64,000 bases of DNA from UBA4732 sp002404095 (GCA_036783645.1 DAIPWT010000006.1:1-64000); one strand, 5' to 3'; positions 9,752-18,639 are shown, counted from the stretch's first letter. A program made the numbers and translations. The notes: a model not told the origin generated them from the letters alone.

Positions 9752-10627
9752 ATGTTGTTACGCACTGAACACCTGACGAAGCATTATGGCCGGTGCCGCG
9801 CCCTCGACGACCTCAGTCTCGAGATCGAGCCGGGCGAAACGTTCGGTCTTCTCGGCCCCAACGGATCGGGAAAGTCCACGGCCCTGCGCCTCCTGCTCGG
9901 CTTCCTGCGTCCGACGGCGGGCAAAGCCTTCATCGCCGGCCACGACTGCTGGCGCGACGGCGTCGCCGCCCGGCGCCACGTCGCCTACCTTCCCGGCGAG
10001 CTGCGCCTCTATGAGAACATGACCGGCCGCGACTTGGTCCGATTCCTTAGCGATGTTCGCGGCCGGAAAGTCGGCCCCGACCTTGATGTTCTCGCCCGCC
10101 GATTTGACATCGACCTGAATCGACCCATCGCCCAGCTTTCATCCGGTATGAAACGCAAGGTCGCGCTGCTGCAAGTGCTGTACGCCCGCGCGCCGTTGGT
10201 CGTCATGGACGAGCCGACCAATACGCTCGACCCTAATATGCGCGACGAGCTTCTGGAACAGGTGCGCGAGGCGGGCGCGCAGGGGCAGGCTGTGCTGTTT
10301 TCGTCGCACGTGTTGAGCGAGGTGGAGCAAGTCTGCGCCCGCGTTGCCGTACTGCGAAATGGCCGACTCGTCCACGTGCAGACCATGGCCGAGTTGCGCG
10401 AAGGCCGGCTCGTCCGCGCCCGTCTCAACGGCCCCTGGGACGCGGACGCTCTGTTGCCGGACGGCCTGCGCCTTCGGGAGTATGAAAAAGATCACCTGAC
10501 TTTGGAATATCACGGGCCGCTGCCGGAGCTGCTGGCATGGTTGGCCCGGCAACCGTTGGCCGACCTTCGGCTAGAGCCCCTCGGACTCGCCTCCATCTAC
10601 CACCGCTTCCACGGGGCCGACGCATGA
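9752..10627 (+). CDS. ABC transporter ATP-binding protein
   Basis: A 291-residue ABC ATPase that powers a membrane partner encoded next to it. Walker A GPNGSGKST is at 35-43, the signature is LSSGM (129-133), Walker B with catalytic Glu is VVMDEPT (150-156, E154), and the switch histidine is H186. The degenerate Q-loop region and the roughly 85-residue C-terminal extension after the core are typical of ABC-2 type exporter or gliding/Nos-like ATPases. The stop codon overlaps the permease start as ATGA, so the two are translationally coupled. The substrate cannot be deduced; ABC-2 pairs usually export lipids, polysaccharides, drugs or peptides. Confidence 0.92.
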   Translation: MLLRTEHLTKHYGRCRALDDLSLEIEPGETFGLLGPNGSGKSTALRLLLGFLRPTAGKAFIAGHDCWRDGVAARRHVAYLPGELRLYENMTGRDLVRFLSDVRGRKVGPDLDVLARRFDIDLNRPIAQLSSGMKRKVALLQVLYARAPLVVMDEPTNTLDPNMRDELLEQVREAGAQGQAVLFSSHVLSEVEQVCARVAVLRNGRLVHVQTMAELREGRLVRARLNGPWDADALLPDGLRLREYEKDHLTLEYHGPLPELLAWLARQPLADLRLEPLGLASIYHRFHGADA

Positions 10628-11622
10628 CGCTCACGCTCTTCCGCAAACTACTGCGCGACGCGCGCGTGGGGCTGGTCGTCACGGCCCTGCTGCTGGCGGC
10701 GTTCCAGTGCCTATGGGCGAAGATCACGTCGCGCATCCTGAGCGAACTGTCGCCGTTTTTCACGCAATTGGCGTCATTCGGCGGCAAATCCATCACCGAC
10801 GTTCAGGACAAAGTATTTCAAGGTCCGGGTCAGATCGTCCGCACCCTCTTCGGCGGCGAACGCATCGATTTGGAGCGCGCGATGGATATGCTGTCCATCG
10901 GCTACGTTCATCCGCTGGTGCAAACGATCTTTTGCATCTGGGCCGTCGGCCGGGCGTCGGGGGCAATAGCGGGCGAACTCGACCGCGGCACGATGGAACT
11001 TCTGCTGGCCCAGCCGTTGTCGCGCACGCGCTTGATCCTGGCCCATTTTTGCGTGGATTTGGTGTTGATTCCGATCTTATGCCTGAGCTTATGGGCGGGG
11101 ACGTGCCTGGGAACATGGCTGGTCGGGCCGATCCACCTGACCGCGCCGCCTGACGAAGCGCCTACCGGAGTGTTGTCGTTCCGATTAGGGCCGATCGAAT
11201 ATCAATCACCGATCGTCTTCCGAGCGGAGCCGGAAAGTCCGCAGGAACAGGCGCGACGGCTTCACATCGACCTGGCCGCGTTCGGTCCGTCGCTGTGGGC
11301 GGTGGGCGGCCTGCTGTTCGCCATTAGCGGTTACACGATCGCGCTGTCGGCGTGCGGCCGTTACCGTTGGCGCGTGTTGGGGCTGGCGGTGTTCGTGACG
11401 CTGGTGCAGTTTTTGGTAAACGTGGTCGGTCAAATGTGGGACGTGTTGGAGTGGTTGCGCCCTTTTACGATCTTTTATTACTACCAACCGCAGGAGATCA
11501 TCCTGGGCAAGCCTTGGCCGGTGATATTGCCGGCGTTGGCGGTGTTATACAGCGTCGGCGCGGCGGGCTATGCCACGGCCCTATGGGTCTTTACACGGCG
11601 CGATTTGCCGGCGCCGTTATGA
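10624..11622 (+). CDS. ABC-2 type permease subunit
   Basis: A 332-residue membrane protein starting at the ATG that overlaps the ATPase stop. An N-terminal hydrophobic segment (about 15-33) is followed by a large soluble loop of about 80 residues, then hydrophobic segments around 100-120, 140-165, 225-245, 255-280 and 300-325. The segment GELDRGTMELLLAQPLSR is the conserved cytoplasmic coupling motif of ABC-2 permeases (E...G(T)...LL..P.SR), which identifies the family. A second soluble loop lies between about 175 and 220. It forms the transmembrane channel of the exporter; the substrate is unknown. A palindromic element follows the stop and probably ends the transcript. Confidence 0.88.
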   Translation: MTLTLFRKLLRDARVGLVVTALLLAAFQCLWAKITSRILSELSPFFTQLASFGGKSITDVQDKVFQGPGQIVRTLFGGERIDLERAMDMLSIGYVHPLVQTIFCIWAVGRASGAIAGELDRGTMELLLAQPLSRTRLILAHFCVDLVLIPILCLSLWAGTCLGTWLVGPIHLTAPPDEAPTGVLSFRLGPIEYQSPIVFRAEPESPQEQARRLHIDLAAFGPSLWAVGGLLFAISGYTIALSACGRYRWRVLGLAVFVTLVQFLVNVVGQMWDVLEWLRPFTIFYYYQPQEIILGKPWPVILPALAVLYSVGAAGYATALWVFTRRDLPAPL

Positions 11623-11630
11623 GAACAGTC

Positions 11631-11710
11631 TGTCCGAAAAGGGCGGGGAGACCCCGCCCCTACAGCGCCTTTTCTCGGTAGGGGCGGGGTCTCCCCGCCC
11701 TTTTCGGACA
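11631..11710. repeat. Palindromic element family G between convergent genes (80 bp)
   Basis: Arms of 33 bases (11631-11663 and 11678-11710), TGTCCGAAAAGGGCGGGG and on, are perfect inverted copies and each arm contains its own smaller palindrome (GGGGAGACCCC). It fills the gap between the permease (+) and the SDR (-) and could terminate both transcripts. Confidence 0.85.
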
Positions 11711-11721
11711 GTCTCTAGGCG

Positions 11722-12501
11722 TCATTCCCACTCGGCGGCGGCGAGATAGCCGCCGTCCACCACCAGCGAAGTCCCCGTCACGCCCGCCGAGTCTTCGCAT
11801 GAGAAATACAGCACCGCCTTAGCGATTTCCGATGGCTGGAGCGCCTTGCCAAGCGGAACGCGCCGCAGCCGTTTGGCTAGCGCCGCCTCGGCGTCAGGGG
11901 TTTTGTCGAGGTGTTCACGCAGCATCGGCGTATCCGTGATGCCGGGGCAGACGCAATTGCAGCGCAGACCGGCGGCCGCGTAATCCAGCGCAATCGACCG
12001 GCTCAGCCCCAACACCGCGTATTTCGAGGCGGTATAGGCCGGGGTCGCCGCCTGGCCGACGAAGCTGCTGATCGAGCCGATGTTGACCATATAGCTGCGA
12101 GCATTCTGGCTCAAATGCGGCCAAGCATATTTGAGAGCGAAAAAGACGCTCTTGAGGTTGACGCCCATGAGGTGGTCCCACTGCCCGGCGTCTAGCTCGT
12201 GCAGCGGCCCGATGTGGATGATTCCAGCACAGTTGACCACGATATTCAAGCCGCCGAAACGCGCGGCGGCCTGATCGACGGCCGCGTGGACCTGCTCCTC
12301 TCGGCTCACGTCGCACGGCAGAAACGTCGCCGTGCCGCCGGCGACGGTGATCTCCTCTTCGACCTGTTTGCCCGCGGCCGTCTGCACGTCCGCGAGCGCG
12401 ACCTGCGCGCCTTCGGCCGCGAACAAGCGAGCGATGGCGGCGCCGATGCCCGAGGCGGCGCCGCTGACCCATGCCGTCTGTCCTTGCAATCGTTGGCTCA
12501 T
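11722..12501 (-). CDS. SDR family NAD(P)-dependent oxidoreductase
   Basis: A 259-residue classical short-chain dehydrogenase. The cofactor motif is G14-x3-G18-x-G20, an acidic Asp at 38 (end of beta-2) suggests NAD rather than NADP, the structural NCAG motif is at 90-93, and the catalytic residues are S143, Y156 and K160. The C-terminal GTSLVVDGGYLA is typical of the family. The ATG at 12501 overlaps the stop of the hydroxyacid dehydrogenase gene as ATGA; a GTG five codons earlier is possible but unnecessary. Together with the upstream gene it forms a two-gene operon that probably interconverts hydroxy and keto forms of a sugar-acid-like substrate; that is an inference. Confidence 0.9.
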   Translation of the reverse strand: MSQRLQGQTAWVSGAASGIGAAIARLFAAEGAQVALADVQTAAGKQVEEEITVAGGTATFLPCDVSREEQVHAAVDQAAARFGGLNIVVNCAGIIHIGPLHELDAGQWDHLMGVNLKSVFFALKYAWPHLSQNARSYMVNIGSISSFVGQAATPAYTASKYAVLGLSRSIALDYAAAGLRCNCVCPGITDTPMLREHLDKTPDAEAALAKRLRRVPLGKALQPSEIAKAVLYFSCEDSAGVTGTSLVVDGGYLAAAEWE

Positions 12502-13544
12502 GTCAGTCGCGCCCACTTTTCTTGAAAGCCCGGTTGCTCGAACACTTGCGGATTGACGACGCCGCGCGGCCTTTTGCCCTGCGACAAGTCCACCATGCCC
12601 TGACAGACGGCCCGGCCGATGTCGCGGAATAACTCGTCGGTCCAGGCGATGCTATGCGGGGCGAGCAGCACATTGTCGAGCGCGCCAAAACGATGAGGCT
12701 GGACGACGGGTTCTTCCGCGAAGCAGTCGAAGGCGGCGCCGGCGACCCGGCGTTCTCGCAGCGCCTCGTACAGAGCGTCCTCGTCCACGATGCCGCCGCG
12801 CGCGGTGTTGATGAGGTAAGCGTCCGGCTTCATTAACGCCAACTCGCGGCGACCGATCAGGTTCCGGGTTTGGTCCGTGAGCGGGCAGTGTATGGAAACG
12901 AAATCGGCCGTACTCAACAACTCATCGAGCGGCGCAAGGCGCACGCCGCCGATCTCGCCGCCCACTTGGGCGGCGACATAAGGATCAAAGGCCAACGGCT
13001 GTTTCATACCGAAGCCTTTCAGGAGGGCAATTGTCTTACGAGCGATGCCGCCGAGGCCGACGGCGCCGAACGTGCGATCACGGAGTTCGCGCCCCATATA
13101 GCGCGAACGCTGGTCCCAGTGGCCGTCGCGCACCAGCATGTCCTTGATGCGCATGTGATGCGTTAGGGCGATCATCCAGCCGACCGTGGCCTCGGCGACG
13201 GAGTGATCGACGGCCCCGGCCGTAATGAACACGACCACGTCGGCGTCGGTGCAAGCCGCCACATTGACGGCGTCGTAGCCCACGCCGAAACGACCAATCG
13301 CCAGCAAATCGCGGGCGTTCGCCACCGTCGCGGCCGTGACCGATGGCGTCAACACGACGACGCCCTGAGCGTCGCCTATCTGGTCGGCCCCGATTTCCGG
13401 ACGATGCTCCTCAAAGCGACTTTGCCGGATGTGTGGGTGCGGCGCGAAAACGGAAAGGCCCATGTCGCGGTACTTGGGCGAGCCGTCCGCGCTATAGAAG
13501 TCGGCCGTGAAGGCGATGCGAAATATCTTCGGTGCGAGGTCCAT
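12498..13544 (-). CDS. D-isomer specific 2-hydroxyacid dehydrogenase
   Basis: A 348-residue NAD-dependent dehydrogenase of the phosphoglycerate dehydrogenase-like family, reducing 2-oxo acids to D-2-hydroxy acids or the reverse. The Rossmann motif is seen as FGAVGLGGIARKTI; the catalytic Arg lies in NTARGG, the Glu in CFAEEP, and the His in APHSIAWT. There is no C-terminal ACT domain, so it is not a classical SerA. It is the first gene of an operon with the SDR. The frameshifted WD40 gene lies about 90 bases upstream in the same direction, separated by a small GGCCTCC/GGAGGCC hairpin (13603-13621). The substrate is unknown. Confidence 0.9.
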   Translation of the reverse strand: MDLAPKIFRIAFTADFYSADGSPKYRDMGLSVFAPHPHIRQSRFEEHRPEIGADQIGDAQGVVVLTPSVTAATVANARDLLAIGRFGVGYDAVNVAACTDADVVVFITAGAVDHSVAEATVGWMIALTHHMRIKDMLVRDGHWDQRSRYMGRELRDRTFGAVGLGGIARKTIALLKGFGMKQPLAFDPYVAAQVGGEIGGVRLAPLDELLSTADFVSIHCPLTDQTRNLIGRRELALMKPDAYLINTARGGIVDEDALYEALRERRVAGAAFDCFAEEPVVQPHRFGALDNVLLAPHSIAWTDELFRDIGRAVCQGMVDLSQGKRPRGVVNPQVFEQPGFQEKWARLT

Positions 13545-13636
13545 GCTTCTTATAGCTCCTTGGGAGGCGCCGACTTCTCATCGGATCGCTTGGCGCCCTT
13601 CCGGCCTCCGCACAGGAGGCCACCAGAGAGCGAGGC

Positions 13637-14633
13637 TCACTTGGCGGGGCTGACGTCCCACAGCTTGATCGTCTGGTCCCCACTACCCGAGGCCAGCATC
13701 TTGCCGTCCGGGCTGAAAGTCACGGACCACACTGCTACTGTGTGTCCCTTGAGCGTGGCCTGTACCTTTCCCCTCGCCACTTCCCACAGCGTAATCGTCC
13801 CGTCCCCGCTCCCCGAGGCCAGCGTCTTGCCGTTCGGACTGTACGCCACGCAGTTCACAGGCGACGCATGTCCCTTGAGGGTGGCCTGTTCCTTTCCTGT
13901 CGCCACGTCCCACAGCTTGATCGTGTTGTCCCAACTCCCCGATACCAGCGTCTTGCCGTCCGGGCTGTACGCCACGCAGTTCGCCTCCCTCGTATGCCCC
14001 TTGAGGGTGGCCTGTTCCTTTCCCGTCGCCACGTCCCACAGCTTTATCATGCCGTCCTGGCTCCCCGAGGCCAGCGTCTTCCCGTCCGGGCTGTACGCCA
14101 CGGAGGACACTGGATGCGTATGCCCCTTGAGGGTGGCCTGTTTCTTTCCCGTCGCCACGTCCCACAGCATGATCGTCTCGTCCCGGCTTCCCGACGCCAG
14201 CGTCTTGCCGTCCGGACTGAACGCCACTGAGGACACAAAGTCCGTGTGCCCCTTGAGGGTGGCCAGTTCCTTGCCCGTCGCCATGTCCCACAGCTTGATC
14301 GTCTCGTCCAGGCTCCCCCGAGGCCAGCGTCTTGCCGTCCGGGCTGTACGCCACGGAAGACACAGACCAAGTGTGTCCCTTGAGGGTGGCCTGTTCCTTG
14401 CCCGTCGCCGCGTCCCACAGCTTGATCGTCTGGTCAAAGCTCCCCGAGGCCAGCGTCTTGCCGTCCGGGCTGTACGCCACGGAGGACACTCCGCCCGTGT
14501 GCCCCTTGAGAGTGGCCTGTTCCTTGCCGGTGACTGCGTCCGCCGCCGTGGCGGTTTCACCACTCCGCCACATCACCGCGGACCCCGGCCACAGCATCAC
14601 CGCCGACACCAGCACCTTCACGAAGCGATTCAT
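13637..14633 (-). pseudogene. Secreted seven-blade WD40 protein, frameshifted
   Basis: The gene starts at the ATG at 14633 (AGGAG upstream) with a signal peptide (MNRFVKVLVSAVMLWPG...), then WD40 repeats of 42 residues. Two repeats (GHTGGVSS, GHTWSVSS) lie in the first frame; after a run of five C on the + strand (14315-14319) the reading moves to another frame that carries five more repeats up to the stop at 13637. The equivalent place in other repeats has four C, so a single base has been gained. Put together, the repeats make exactly seven blades, a full beta-propeller ending KLWDVSPAK. It may be a fresh mutation, a phase-variable tract or a sequencing error. The repeats are almost identical at DNA level (about 126 bp period). 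Confidence 0.82.
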
Positions 14634-14790
14634 GTCGCGCACTCCTGGTTGGTTATCCGATCATTCACCGCTGATCACCCCTGGCGCTCCGTTACGACAT
14701 CACGAATGGTGACAATTCATCGTACTTGCAAGTGCAGCGCGAGCTTGGCCACAACGAGTTGATTAAGGCTCACGCCTTCCGCTTCCGCCG

Positions 14791-15132
14791 TCAGTAATCT
14801 ATGACATCCCCTTTTTTGACGCCGGACGGAGAAGAGTGAGCGTTACCATTGGCGTGGGAACTCTGGCCGTCCGAGGCATGATGGATCGCGTCCCAATTGA
14901 TGGACGCAACCCAGCAGCGTTCTTGTTCCGAGTAGGATGCCACGCCCTCGACGAGCAACTCATCCAAGGCTCCTTTTTCGTCCACATCATCCGAGTATAA
15001 GGTCAGGAGCAGACCTTCGCGCAATTCGACCTGCTGTTCAGACAAGTCTTCCACGGTCCCGGCGCAATTTAACCGCAGTCGGCCGTGGGGATCCGCATTT
15101 TGGAAGTCCGCATAGACCTTTGGCTTAACCAT
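14791..15132 (-). CDS. Small conserved planctomycete protein of unknown function
   Basis: A 113-residue soluble protein beginning MVKPKVYADFQNADPHGRLR. I recognise it as a type of hypothetical protein seen often in Gemmataceae, sitting near DUF4058 or Uma2 genes, but no function is known. It contains RLNCAGTVEDL, EGLLLTLYSDD and CWVASINWDAI and is acidic with a Ser/His-rich tail. An ATG at 15144 is also possible, but GGAG before the second ATG supports 15132. It is the last gene of a probable operon of three: DUF4058 protein, a 115-residue protein and this one, with small gaps. Confidence 0.65.
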   Translation of the reverse strand: MVKPKVYADFQNADPHGRLRLNCAGTVEDLSEQQVELREGLLLTLYSDDVDEKGALDELLVEGVASYSEQERCWVASINWDAIHHASDGQSSHANGNAHSSPSGVKKGDVIDY

Positions 15133-15147
15133 CTGTTTCTCCATCCT

Positions 15148-15495
15148 TCATGGTTTCCTGGCGGGATTAAGAATGGCGGGCGTGAGCAAACGACTCGCCT
15201 CTTCGGGACTCAGACCGACCAAGGTTGCGTGATGCGGACTGCGGCCCGTTGTTCGTACTACGTCGCCGCCTGCGGCCCGAATGGCACCCGCGGTAGTAAC
15301 CCCGATCTGACTGTGGGGAAGGCTCGCGGCCAAGTCCTTAACGGACATTTTCTCCGCGCATTCGACCGATACGCCTGTAATACCGCTGGGATGGACTCCG
15401 GTCCCGCGCCGCAGGTCTGCCGGCTGATTGCGCCCTCCCCGAACCACCGAGGCTTCGTCCGAAATCCTGTCCGCCACTGCCATTCCCCCAGGCAA
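15148..15495 (-). CDS. Small hypothetical protein in the DUF4058 operon
   Basis: A 115-residue protein with no recognised domain. The conserved-looking part is the C-terminal half: SVECAEKMSVKDLAASLP, SQIGVTTAGAIRAAGGDVV and SPHHATLVGLSPEEASRLL. A proposed TTG start at 15495 has a well-spaced AGGAG and begins 13 bases after the DUF4058 stop; a GTG at 15477 or ATG at 15483 are alternatives. It sits between the DUF4058 gene and the 113-residue gene, all in one direction, so a shared transcript is likely. The function is unknown; the start is the weakest part of this call. Confidence 0.5.
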   Translation of the reverse strand: MPGGMAVADRISDEASVVRGGRNQPADLRRGTGVHPSGITGVSVECAEKMSVKDLAASLPHSQIGVTTAGAIRAAGGDVVRTTGRSPHHATLVGLSPEEASRLLTPAILNPARKP

Positions 15496-15508
15496 TTCTT
15501 GCTCCTTA

Positions 15509-16234
15509 CTAACCGATCCGCCCGCGTTGCTTTGCTTCCATATAGGTCGTTTCCAAGTCGATCGGCAAGCAGCCGAGTCCGCGCACCGCCAGCGGTAGAG
15601 TCGGCAACGGTTGTCCGACCGCCAGCGGCTCGCGCCAAAGGTCGATCTCGTTGCGTTCCTGCCGGTGCGCCGGTCGATACCCCGTGGCGTACAGCGGCGT
15701 TGCCGCGGGGAAGGCGAAGCCGTTGACGTGCCCGAGCAACGCCATTAGCTCGTCATGCAGGTTGGCATGGCGCGAGGTGACAATATCCAGGACGATTAGC
15801 CCAATGCCCCGCTGCAAGTAGGCTGCACATTTCGCGGTAAAGGCTCCACATGCTTCCTCGCGATCCTTGTTCCGTGGACTAACGAGTTCGATGGCCGCGA
15901 CCAGAGTAGGGCCGGCCAGGCTGCTGAAGACTTGCACCTCGAAGTCGTCGGGAAACAGGGCAGGAAGCACCGCTACAGGCGTCGGCGGCGCCCACACGCG
16001 CGTCTGTACGGCCGTAGCGGCGCCGTTCGGGCCTGATGATTTATGGCCTTCTTCGGTGAAGGTCGCCACGTCTACCTCGACGCGGGCGCCGAGCGTCACC
16101 TGGAACTCGGCAAAATACTCGTGGGGAAGGTCTCGGTTCAGCGCATCCGACATGGCTGCGGCCCATTGACCGTGAAAGCCTTCCCAGTGACGGCGACCCA
16201 GCAGAGGTGGATGAAAGTGGTCCAGCAGCGGCAT
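15509..16234 (-). CDS. DUF4058 family protein
   Basis: A 241-residue protein of family DUF4058, frequent in planctomycetes and cyanobacteria and related in context to Uma2 proteins. The N-terminus MPLLDHFHPPLLGRRHWEGF is the family signature; the middle holds VAAIELVSPRNKDREE and the segment CAAYLQRGIGLIVLDIVTSR, resembling the E-x-K region of nuclease-like folds, though nuclease activity is not established. The ATG at 16234 was chosen over an upstream alternative because GGGAGG lies before it and the family begins there. It heads a three-gene unit. A truncated gene of the same family is found at 41477, disrupted by an IS relic. Confidence 0.82.
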   Translation of the reverse strand: MPLLDHFHPPLLGRRHWEGFHGQWAAAMSDALNRDLPHEYFAEFQVTLGARVEVDVATFTEEGHKSSGPNGAATAVQTRVWAPPTPVAVLPALFPDDFEVQVFSSLAGPTLVAAIELVSPRNKDREEACGAFTAKCAAYLQRGIGLIVLDIVTSRHANLHDELMALLGHVNGFAFPAATPLYATGYRPAHRQERNEIDLWREPLAVGQPLPTLPLAVRGLGCLPIDLETTYMEAKQRGRIG

Positions 16235-16318
16235 GGCGAGCCTCCCGCATAGCGGGGCGACCTTGAGGCGGCGCGCCGCATTCGCTGATTGTAGCAAATC
16301 GGCTCGTTCTAAGGTCCA

Positions 16319-16615
16319 TCAGGCCCGACTTTGCCAAGCACGATAACTTCGCCGGCCGTGTTGCACCGCGATAACCAACACATCCAGTCCGCGGTCGCGG
16401 TAGTATACGACATAGGGAAACCCTCGCATCGGCGCCGCGCGGATGTCGCGGCGAAAAATTCCGTACAACTGAGGATTGTCTCTGATCTGGTCCATCAATT
16501 CCCGCAGCGCGTCCAGAAACTGGCCGCCCAATCCGATTCGCTGACCTTCATACCAGCGGTATTCCGCGTCGATGTCGTCCTCCGCCTCTGGAAGATACAC
16601 AACCGGAAGGCTCAT
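16319..16615 (-). CDS. RelE/ParE-type toxin
   Basis: A 98-residue protein of the RelE/ParE superfamily: an N-terminal VVYLPEAEDDIDAEYRWYE helix pair, a central beta region GIFRRDIRAAPMRGFPYVVYYR, and the C-terminal VLVIAVQHGRR, which is typical of ParE-like toxins. Its ATG overlaps the stop of the antitoxin gene as ATGA, so the order is antitoxin then toxin, translationally coupled. ParE-like members poison gyrase, RelE-like members cleave mRNA; sequence alone leaves this open. It would be neutralised by the co-encoded antitoxin. Confidence 0.88.
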   Translation of the reverse strand: MSLPVVYLPEAEDDIDAEYRWYEGQRIGLGGQFLDALRELMDQIRDNPQLYGIFRRDIRAAPMRGFPYVVYYRDRGLDVLVIAVQHGRRSYRAWQSRA

Positions 16616-16836
16616 TGGGGTCTCCGCACGCGCTCCTGAACCTGTTCCCAAGTGCGGACGTTACCGGGATTGGCCTCATGAGCGGCCAGCCGGCGGTCTA
16701 ACTCGGCGACCAATTCGTCCGTTGGTTCGGGCTGCCATCCGTCCTCAACGAGTTGGTCCCAGAGGCGGAAAACCAACTCGAGCCGGTCATCCGTGGGCCA
16801 CCCCCGGATGGTCTGGAGGGTCGTTGTCGTATCCAT
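16612..16836 (-). CDS. Addiction module antitoxin (TIGR02574-type)
   Basis: A 74-residue protein matching the small addiction-module component family: hydrophobic/acidic helix DRLELVFRLWDQLVED, then P-T-D-E-L-V-A-E-L-D-R-R-L-A-A-H-E and the conserved tail TWEQVQERVRRP. In this family the C-terminal part wraps around the ParE-like toxin. It lies directly upstream of the toxin gene with ATGA overlap. The pair probably regulates itself, but no operator was identified. The module sits alone between the DUF4058 operon and the aldolase gene. Confidence 0.82.
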   Translation of the reverse strand: MDTTTTLQTIRGWPTDDRLELVFRLWDQLVEDGWQPEPTDELVAELDRRLAAHEANPGNVRTWEQVQERVRRPQ

Positions 16837-16955
16837 GAGAGATCGCCTTTTAATCAGAATAATTCCGGTTACGCGCCATTAATCTACCAGAGGAGTTCAT
16901 CCCATGAAAGGGGTAGCAAGATCAGACCAATGGGACCGGCTTTGCCGCCCTCCCA

Positions 16956-18611
16956 TCACCGCCAAGGATTGCCCTCAACCGTAGCGCACCGTTCCTGAAC
17001 GACAATCCGTTGCGGCGCCGGCCCGGCGTACACCCAGAGCATGGCCATCGGCGCGGCCGATTCGTTGACGAAGTAGTGGACGCGGCCACGCGGTTGAAGG
17101 GCGGTGGCGCCGTCGCTCATCTGGTAGCGGCGGCCCTCGACGACGCAAGTGGCCGTTCCCTCGATGATGCAGATCGACTCATCGAAATCGTGGACGTGGG
17201 CGGGCAGGCGTCCCTTCGGCTGAAAGAGGCCGTAGCCGCCGCTCATTTCGATGCCGGGCATGAGATCGCGGTTGAAGAAGTCGATGAACGCGGTGTTCGG
17301 GCCGGCCTCGAAGCGCGGCGCCAGTTTGAAGCGATTGACGCGCTCGCCGTCCTTCTCGCCCGCGGACTCCATCGGCATGGCGCGTCGTGAATAGAACTTG
17401 TGGACAAGGACGCGCGTGGGCGTATCAGTGGCCAAGGCGATATGAAATACGGCCGGTTGGTTGCCGGATAGGTTTTGGGCAGAATGGGCGCGGCCCGGCG
17501 GAATCACCACGTTATCGAGCGGATCGAGCTTGTAGCGGCGCCCCTCGACCTCCACGACCGCTTGGCCGCGCAGCAGGGTGATCGACTCGGTGAACGGGTG
17601 GGTGTGCATCGGCAGATCGGCGGCGGGGCTGAACGTGACGAGGCCCGTGGTCAAATTGCGGGCGCCGTTGTGAGCGCCCACCAGGCATTCAAAACTTACG
17701 CGACGCTCAATGTCCGTCTTCTGGCCCGAGCCGATGGAGGTCATGACTTCCGGCCTGTCTGGTCGCATCGTCTCGGGCGGGCGCTCCAGCGGCGCGGTCG
17801 GCGTCTTGGCGTTGTCGGGCGACAGGTTCGGACGAACCTGGCGATCCGCCTTCACCGAGGCGAGAGAATCGAGGAGCGAGCGGAGCAGCAAACCGCCGTC
17901 CAGGCCCAGACCTAGCATCTGGAAACCCTGGCGCCGGCGTTCGTCGAGGTCGCTGTTGCTAGCGGCCACCACGCCACAATGTTTGCCAGCTTTCAAAACC
18001 ATGTCTTTGAGTCTGAGCAATTGCTGGGCGACGCCCGGCCCCTCCCATTGCCCTGGAAAACCCGCCGTCGCCGAATAGTCGGCCGGCCCGAAGAAGAACA
18101 ACTCCACGCCTTCTACTTCTAGCATCCGTGATAGGTTTTTCCCGGCCTGGACGGTCTCGATGATGGGCACAACCAGCACATGCTCATTGGCCTCGGCCAC
18201 GTGCTCCGCGAAACACCGGCCCCAACAGGTCGCCCGCTCGCCGCCCATGCCACGAACGCCATCGGGAGGATAATGGGCATACGCCACCGCTTGCCGCAGC
18301 TGCTCCACCGATTCGACCCAAGGCACGACCACGCCGTCGGCCCCGACGTCGAGGGCGCGCTTGATGAGGCCGAGGTTCAGCTCCGCGATGCGCACAAGGG
18401 CCACGGTGTCGCTGCGGACGGCGGCGCGGAGGTGTTCGAGGATTTCCTTCCAGTCGAGATGTCCGTGTTCGGCGTCGATGACGACCCAATCGAGACCGAG
18501 GGCCACGGCCATTTCCGTGATGCTCGCCGATTCGAGCGTCACCCACAAACCATAGACTGGCTCGTGTTGTGCGAGCTTTTGGCGGAGTTTTTGGATCGCG
18601 GATGTTTTCAT
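16956..18611 (-). CDS. HpcH/HpaI aldolase fused to two cupin domains
   Basis: A 551-residue fusion. The N-terminal part (about 1-265) is a class II HpcH/HpaI-type pyruvate aldolase: VVIDAEHGHLDW with catalytic-base H49, R74, metal-binding Glu in PIIETVQAG and Asp in FFGPADYS. After a Pro-rich linker (about 265-295) come two cupins (about 300-410 and 430-545), each with a metal motif: HTHPFTES plus PGRAHS, and HVHDFDES plus RGRVH. The aldolase cleaves or forms 2-keto-3-deoxy type acids; the bicupin could bind or isomerise the product. A separate start is not needed because the frame is continuous. The kinase gene lies 28 bases upstream in the same direction. The substrate is unknown. Confidence 0.85.
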   Translation of the reverse strand: MKTSAIQKLRQKLAQHEPVYGLWVTLESASITEMAVALGLDWVVIDAEHGHLDWKEILEHLRAAVRSDTVALVRIAELNLGLIKRALDVGADGVVVPWVESVEQLRQAVAYAHYPPDGVRGMGGERATCWGRCFAEHVAEANEHVLVVPIIETVQAGKNLSRMLEVEGVELFFFGPADYSATAGFPGQWEGPGVAQQLLRLKDMVLKAGKHCGVVAASNSDLDERRRQGFQMLGLGLDGGLLLRSLLDSLASVKADRQVRPNLSPDNAKTPTAPLERPPETMRPDRPEVMTSIGSGQKTDIERRVSFECLVGAHNGARNLTTGLVTFSPAADLPMHTHPFTESITLLRGQAVVEVEGRRYKLDPLDNVVIPPGRAHSAQNLSGNQPAVFHIALATDTPTRVLVHKFYSRRAMPMESAGEKDGERVNRFKLAPRFEAGPNTAFIDFFNRDLMPGIEMSGGYGLFQPKGRLPAHVHDFDESICIIEGTATCVVEGRRYQMSDGATALQPRGRVHYFVNESAAPMAMLWVYAGPAPQRIVVQERCATVEGNPWR

Positions 18612-18639
18612 CGCAGTTCTCGCCTCCGCGCGTCCCTTA

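Noticed and set aside
13660..14540. Regular 126-base repeats considered as a repeat array or satellite
   Set aside because: They encode WD40 blades and belong to the frameshifted gene.
16820..16960. A small + strand frame starting at an ATG near 16903
   Set aside because: It is about 27 codons, overlaps the 3' end of the aldolase gene, and has no conserved features.
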